Translations under genes and position numbers: made by a program | Part shown: positions 60,864-64,000 of the stretch, piece after piece | Numbering within the stretch: position 1 is the first letter of the stretch | Layout: each line of letters starts with the position of its first letter | Notes under the pieces: generated by a model | Databases searched by the model: none | Seen by the model: only the letters and a program-made list of their open reading frames with translations | Told to the model about the DNA's origin: nothing | DNA from: Desulfoluna sp942491485 | GTDB taxonomy: Bacteria; Desulfobacterota; Desulfobacteria; Desulfobacterales; Desulfolunaceae | DNA: 64,000 nt | Assembly: GCA_942491485.1 (NCBI GenBank) | Contig: CALOAX010000013.1 | Coordinates: 248,001 to 312,000, forward strand | Direction of reading: 5' to 3'

Positions 60864-60928
60864 TGGTTCGCGAATGCTCTGGGGCTCGTTCCTCGCCCCT
60901 TCGCATTCGCTTACGGGCTTCGCCCGTT
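60864..60928. repeat. Repeat family member R29 (H2-H3) upstream of mgsA
   Basis: H2 GCGAATGC (60871-60878) and GCATTCGC (60904-60911) around GGGGCTCGTTCCTCGCCCC, then H3 ACGGGC-TTC-GCCCGT (60914-60928). It ends ten bases from the mgsA start codon. Confidence 0.85.
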
Positions 60929-60987
60929 GTGATTCAGTGGAACTGATGGGTTTACCGATGCAATAGAGTAACAGTCAGCGATTGTTC

Positions 60988-61076
60988 ACGGGCGAAGCCC
61001 GTAAGCAAATGTGACAACCCGAGGAACGAGGGGTAGGGCATTTGCAAACCTGGGGTCCAGGGGGTGGCAAAGCCAC
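60988..61076. repeat. Repeat family member R30 (H3-H2-H1), inverted to R29
   Basis: H3 ACGGGC-GAA-GCCCGT (60988-61002), H2 GCAAATG (61005-61011) and CATTTGC (61039-61045) around CCCGAGGAACGAGGGG, then a changed H1 (GTGGC-aaa-GCCAC). It ends 21 bases from the asnS stop. Confidence 0.85.
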
Positions 61077-61096
61077 TGTAGCGAAAAGTTCCCTGG

Positions 61097-62455
61097 TTAA
61101 AACTCGATGCTTCCCGGGGTCCTGGGGAAGGCGATGACGTCCCGGATGTTGGTGATGCCGGTGAGGAGCATGAGGAGCCTCTCAAAGCCTAAGCCAAAAC
61201 CGCTGTGGGGCACGGACCCGAACCGCCTGGAGTCTAGGTACCACCAGTAGTCCTCTTCGGGGAGGTCCAGCTCCTTCATGCGTTCCAGGAGTTTGTCCTC
61301 CCTCTCTTCTCTCTGGCTGCCGCCCACGAGCTCACCGATTCTGGGGACCAGAAGGTCCATGGCCGCCACGGTCTCGCCGTCGTCATTGACCCGCATGTAA
61401 AAAGGCTTGATCCCTTTTGGGTAGTTGTAGAGAAAGACCGGCTTTTTGAAATGCTCTTCGGCAAGGTAGCGCTCGTGCTCCGACTGAAGGTCTGTGCCGA
61501 AGGCAACGGGGTATTCAAAGTCTTTTTTGGCGCTTTGGAGAATCTCAATGGCATCCCGGTAGGCAAGGCGGACGTAGGTGTCATCCCGAAGGGAGGTGAG
61601 GGTCTTCATGAGGGTCTTGTCCACAAAGTTTGCAAACAGGGCGATGTCTTCAGAGCAGTTTTCAAGAACCCCACTCACCACATACTTCACCAGGGCTTCG
61701 GTGATGTCCATGTTGCCGTCAAGGTCGCAGAAGGCCATCTCCGGCTCCAGCATCCAGAATTCTGCTGCATGACGGCTGGTGTTGGAGTTCTCCGCCCGAA
61801 AGGTGGGACCAAAGGTGTAGACGTCCCCTAAGGCCAGGGCCATCATCTCGGCAGAGAGCTGCCCGGAGACGGTGAGGTTGGTCTCCTGACCGAAGAAGTC
61901 TTCCGAGGCCGGGGTGGTCCCTTTGACCGTGGTAAGGCGGAACATCTCACCTGCGCCTTCACAGTCGGACCCTGTGATAACGGGGGTGTGGATGAGAAAG
62001 AACCCCTGCTCTTCGAAAAATTGGTGAACCAGGTGGCTTGTCTTGGACCGGATGCGCATGATCGCACCATACTTGTTGGTCCGGGGACGCAAGTGGGCGA
62101 TGGTGCGCAAAAACTCATCACTGTGGCGCTTTTTCTGTAATGGATAGGACTCCGGTGCGACACCCACAAGTTCAAGTTCATGGGACCGGATTTCAAAGGC
62201 CTGGCCTTTCCCCGGTGAGGTCACGAGTTCGCCGGTCACAGAGATGGCCGCACCGGTGGCGATGTTGGGCAGGGTGTCAGAACCGGGGGTGCCCGCATCC
62301 ACAATCACTTGAATGGAGGCGAGGCAGGAGCCGTCGTTGACTTCAATAAAAGAGAACTCTTTGCTGTCGCGTTTCGTTCGGACCCAGCCTTTTACAAGGA
62401 CCTTTTCAAGGGGGGCACTTCTTGCCAGGAGTTCCTTAATTTTCGTTCGTTTCAT
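61097..62455 (-). CDS. asnS: Asparaginyl-tRNA synthetase
   Basis: A 452-residue class IIb synthetase that charges tRNA-Asn. The N-terminal OB fold (KVLVKGWVRTKRDSKEFSFI) binds the anticodon. The catalytic core has motif 2 (FGPTFRAENSNTSRHAAEFW) and motif 3 (GFGLGFERLLMLLTGITNIR), and the asparagine-type ending VIAFPRTPGSIEF separates it from aspartyl enzymes. Length is standard. It lies between repeats; the start has a GGTGTG upstream, a weak site. Confidence 0.96.
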   Translation of the reverse strand: MKRTKIKELLARSAPLEKVLVKGWVRTKRDSKEFSFIEVNDGSCLASIQVIVDAGTPGSDTLPNIATGAAISVTGELVTSPGKGQAFEIRSHELELVGVAPESYPLQKKRHSDEFLRTIAHLRPRTNKYGAIMRIRSKTSHLVHQFFEEQGFFLIHTPVITGSDCEGAGEMFRLTTVKGTTPASEDFFGQETNLTVSGQLSAEMMALALGDVYTFGPTFRAENSNTSRHAAEFWMLEPEMAFCDLDGNMDITEALVKYVVSGVLENCSEDIALFANFVDKTLMKTLTSLRDDTYVRLAYRDAIEILQSAKKDFEYPVAFGTDLQSEHERYLAEEHFKKPVFLYNYPKGIKPFYMRVNDDGETVAAMDLLVPRIGELVGGSQREEREDKLLERMKELDLPEEDYWWYLDSRRFGSVPHSGFGLGFERLLMLLTGITNIRDVIAFPRTPGSIEF

Positions 62456-62584
62456 GTCACACCTGTTGGATTGAATGGTTCGTGTATGGCATCCCCTGTC
62501 GGCTTACGCCGGCGGGGTCCCTGGCTAATGTAATCTTCTCGGCCCATCTGGACAACAAGAAAGACCGGATTGCGACTTAAAAAT

Positions 62585-62803
62585 GCCTCCGCCGGCCCTG
62601 CCGGGGGCCAAACTTTTGAAAAGTTTGACAAACAGGTCTTGAGCACAATTTCGATTGCATCGCTGATGTTGGCAAGCCATATAGTTTGGGCTCAACGAGT
62701 CTGTGGTTCCCTTTTCCATTAGCCCTGCAGGGGCTAATGGAAAAGGGAACCACAACCGGAAAGTTTTTGCGGAGCTTTTTTCAAAAAGCGACCCGCCGGA
62801 GGC
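62585..62803. repeat. Repeat family member R27 (219 bp, K to L type)
   Basis: Box GCCTCCGCCGG (one change), K module (AAACTTTT-g-AAAAGTTT, GACAAACAGGTC), a middle part shared with 24181-24300 in reverse, a 53-bp palindrome, and the L module ending CCGCCGGAGGC. Apart from this element, the 560-base gap between asnS and the radical SAM gene shows only an AT-rich stretch (62920-63010). Confidence 0.88.
62702..62754. other. 53-bp near-perfect palindrome inside R27
   Basis: Two 24-base arms, perfectly complementary, flank the five bases TGCAG. The left arm starts TGTGGTTCCC and ends TTAGCCC. The matching region of R17 (about 24160-24230) is not a palindrome. Confidence 0.92.
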
Positions 62804-63015
62804 ATGCTTTTACCATAGAATGCAAGACGTTTTTAAAAGCGGATCACCGCCTTACGAACAATAACAAAAAATAGAGAGAGAGTTAAAAGGACGGCTCGGG
62901 GACGGGGGGATTTAACTTTGGCATTTTATCACAATGTGTACTAATATGTAATGTTTACGGTATTGATAAATATAGAAAACCCTTAAAATTTCAAAGGTTT
63001 ATAAAATATAGTATC

Positions 63016-64000
63016 ATGGAAAATACGACAATTCAAGGTATCCTCGCCGAGGTAGCCCAGCCGAGCCGTTATCTGGGAACCGAGGTGAACCGTGTTGTGA
63101 AAAATCCGGCCGATATGGATCTTCATATGGTGCTGGCTTATCCCGATCTGTACGACATCGGCACCTCCCACTTTGGTATGCAGATTCTCTACGCGCTTCT
63201 CAACAAGCGTGAGAACATCTACGCCGAGCGTGTCTTTGCGCCGGCTCCGGATATGGAGGCGCTTCTGAAAGAGCGGGATCAGCCCCTCTTCTCCCTGGAG
63301 ACCCGCACTTCCCTGTCCGATTTTCATGTGGTGGGGTTCAGCCTTCTTTATGAGTTGAACTACACCAGCATTCTGACCATGCTGGATCTTGCGAATATTC
63401 CCTTCCTTGCCAAGGACCGGGACGCCTCTCATCCCCTGGTGATTGCCGGCGGCCCTTGTGCCTTCAACCCGGAGCCCGTGGCCGACTTGTTTGATATCAT
63501 CATCATCGGTGATGGCGAAGAGGCGCTGGTGGAGGTGGCCGACGCCATCATCGCATGGCGCAAAAGCGGTGCGGATCGCGAGGCTCTTTTCGCGGAGGTG
63601 GCAACGCTCGACGGGGTGTATGTGCCCTCTCACTTTGAGGTCAGCTACGAGCCCCTGTCCGAGGGTGAGGTGTCCCTGCCTGTGGTGACGTCAAAAAACC
63701 CGGATAAGCCGCGTGTCAAGCGTGCCATCATCTCCGAACTCTCCCAGGACTCGTTTCCTGAGAAACCGGTGCTTCCCTTTGGAAAGCCCGTCCACGACCG
63801 GCTCCGCCTTGAAATTTCCCGCGGCTGCACGAGGGGATGCAGGTTTTGCCAGGCAAGCATGATCTACCGACCGGTTCGTGAACGAAGCGTGGATGACCTT
63901 CTTGCCATCAGCAAAGAGTCCCTCATCACCACGGGCTACAACGATATATCCCTGCTCTCCTTGAGCACCGGGGATTATGAGCAGCTGGCCGACCTCATGA
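63016..64000 (+). CDS. B12-binding-type radical SAM protein (TIGR03960-like), partial
   Basis: The gene is open from ATG at 63016 to the window end (328 residues seen), so its C-terminus is missing. Residues about 20-190 form an N-terminal domain like B12-binding regions (RYLGTEVNRVVKN, VLAYPDLYDIGTSHFGMQIL, HPLVIAGGPCAFNPEPVADL, IIIGDGEEALVEVAD). The radical SAM cluster motif is visible as RGCTRGCRFCQASMIYRPVR near residue 275 (CxxxCxxC). The family is often a fusion with a TIGR03936 domain and acts on unknown RNA or peptide substrates. The ribosome site is weak, with AAAGG too far from the ATG, so the start carries some doubt. Confidence 0.85.
   Translation, partial: MENTTIQGILAEVAQPSRYLGTEVNRVVKNPADMDLHMVLAYPDLYDIGTSHFGMQILYALLNKRENIYAERVFAPAPDMEALLKERDQPLFSLETRTSLSDFHVVGFSLLYELNYTSILTMLDLANIPFLAKDRDASHPLVIAGGPCAFNPEPVADLFDIIIIGDGEEALVEVADAIIAWRKSGADREALFAEVATLDGVYVPSHFEVSYEPLSEGEVSLPVVTSKNPDKPRVKRAIISELSQDSFPEKPVLPFGKPVHDRLRLEISRGCTRGCRFCQASMIYRPVRERSVDDLLAISKESLITTGYNDISLLSLSTGDYEQLADLM

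Noticed and set aside
63016..63633. 216-codon minus-strand gene at the right edge (to 62983)
   Set aside because: It is opposite a plus-strand frame with a clear radical SAM CxxxCxxC motif and B12-type domain that runs to the window end.

Overview
This window is a chromosomal segment of an anaerobic sulfate-reducing bacterium of the Desulfobacterota, most likely Desulfobacterales (a Desulfoluna-like genus is my guess and is not proven). The evidence is a dsrA-dsrB-dsrD-dsrN dissimilatory sulfite reductase cluster (39.8-44.1 kb), a tetraheme cytochrome c3 (33.6 kb), a YeiH-type and a TauE-type anion exporter, and many two-component and chemotaxis genes. There are no rRNA or tRNA genes, CRISPR arrays or prophage genes that I can see.

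Layout. 0.2-1.7 kb: a twin-domain ABC ATPase. 2.2-7.1 kb: an overlapping four-gene operon of two BMP-type periplasmic binding proteins, a hybrid histidine kinase and a response regulator. 7.7-9.5 kb: a GntR/FadR-type regulator with its own operator, and a TauE/SafE exporter. 9.9-17.1 kb: an ammonium transporter with a sigma-54 promoter, an NtrC-class regulator, its probable kinase with an amino-acid-binding-type sensor, and a dicarboxylate/amino-acid symporter. 17.7-24.3 kb: an accessory stretch of single genes (cupin, LolA-like protein, two FtsX-like permeases, exported flavodoxin-ferredoxin), each followed by intergenic repeats. 24.3-29.8 kb: an ATC-hydrolase-like protein, a solute-binding-protein fragment, unrecognised membrane proteins and YeiH. 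30.1-32.5 kb: a metal-type permease/MarR/NifU-like/MarR operon with a tandem palindromic operator. 32.7-38.8 kb: acyltransferase, cytochrome c3, drug/metabolite exporter, chemoreceptor and an unrecognised protein. 39.8-46.8 kb: the dsr cluster and two neighbours. 47.2-52.98 kb: dapA-like gene, YkgJ-type protein, galU, lytic transglycosylase and RdgC-like genes. 53.0-57.3 kb: an AT-rich candidate replication origin followed by dnaN and gyrB. 57.6-64 kb: a kinase-like/receiver protein, an IS256 insertion, mgsA, asnS and the start of a radical SAM gene that runs off the window.

The most striking structure is not a gene. Nearly every intergenic region holds one or more members of a modular repeat family. 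A full copy is about 170-220 bp and is bounded by an 11-bp inverted repeat (GCCTCCGGCGG ... CCGCCGGAGGC). Inside are two or more hairpins (called H1, H2, H3 and K here). The H2 arms change from copy to copy in a paired, compensatory way (GCGAATG/CATTCGC, GCAAATG/CATTTGC, GCGTATG/CATACGC, GCGGATG/CATCCGC, GCCAGTG/CACTGGC and others), while the apical CGAGGAACGAGG is mostly kept. H1 and K covary too. The copies lie mainly just 3' of genes. One supplies the last codons and the stop codon of a kinase gene, one is amplified as 214-bp tandem copies, and one is split by the IS256 element with a clean 9-bp target duplication. I found no mobilising enzyme for them here. A second dispersed signal is a DnaA-box-like core, AGTTATSAACAAT, in five intergenic regions, one of them in the candidate origin and most of the others next to strongly A/C-rich non-coding tracts.
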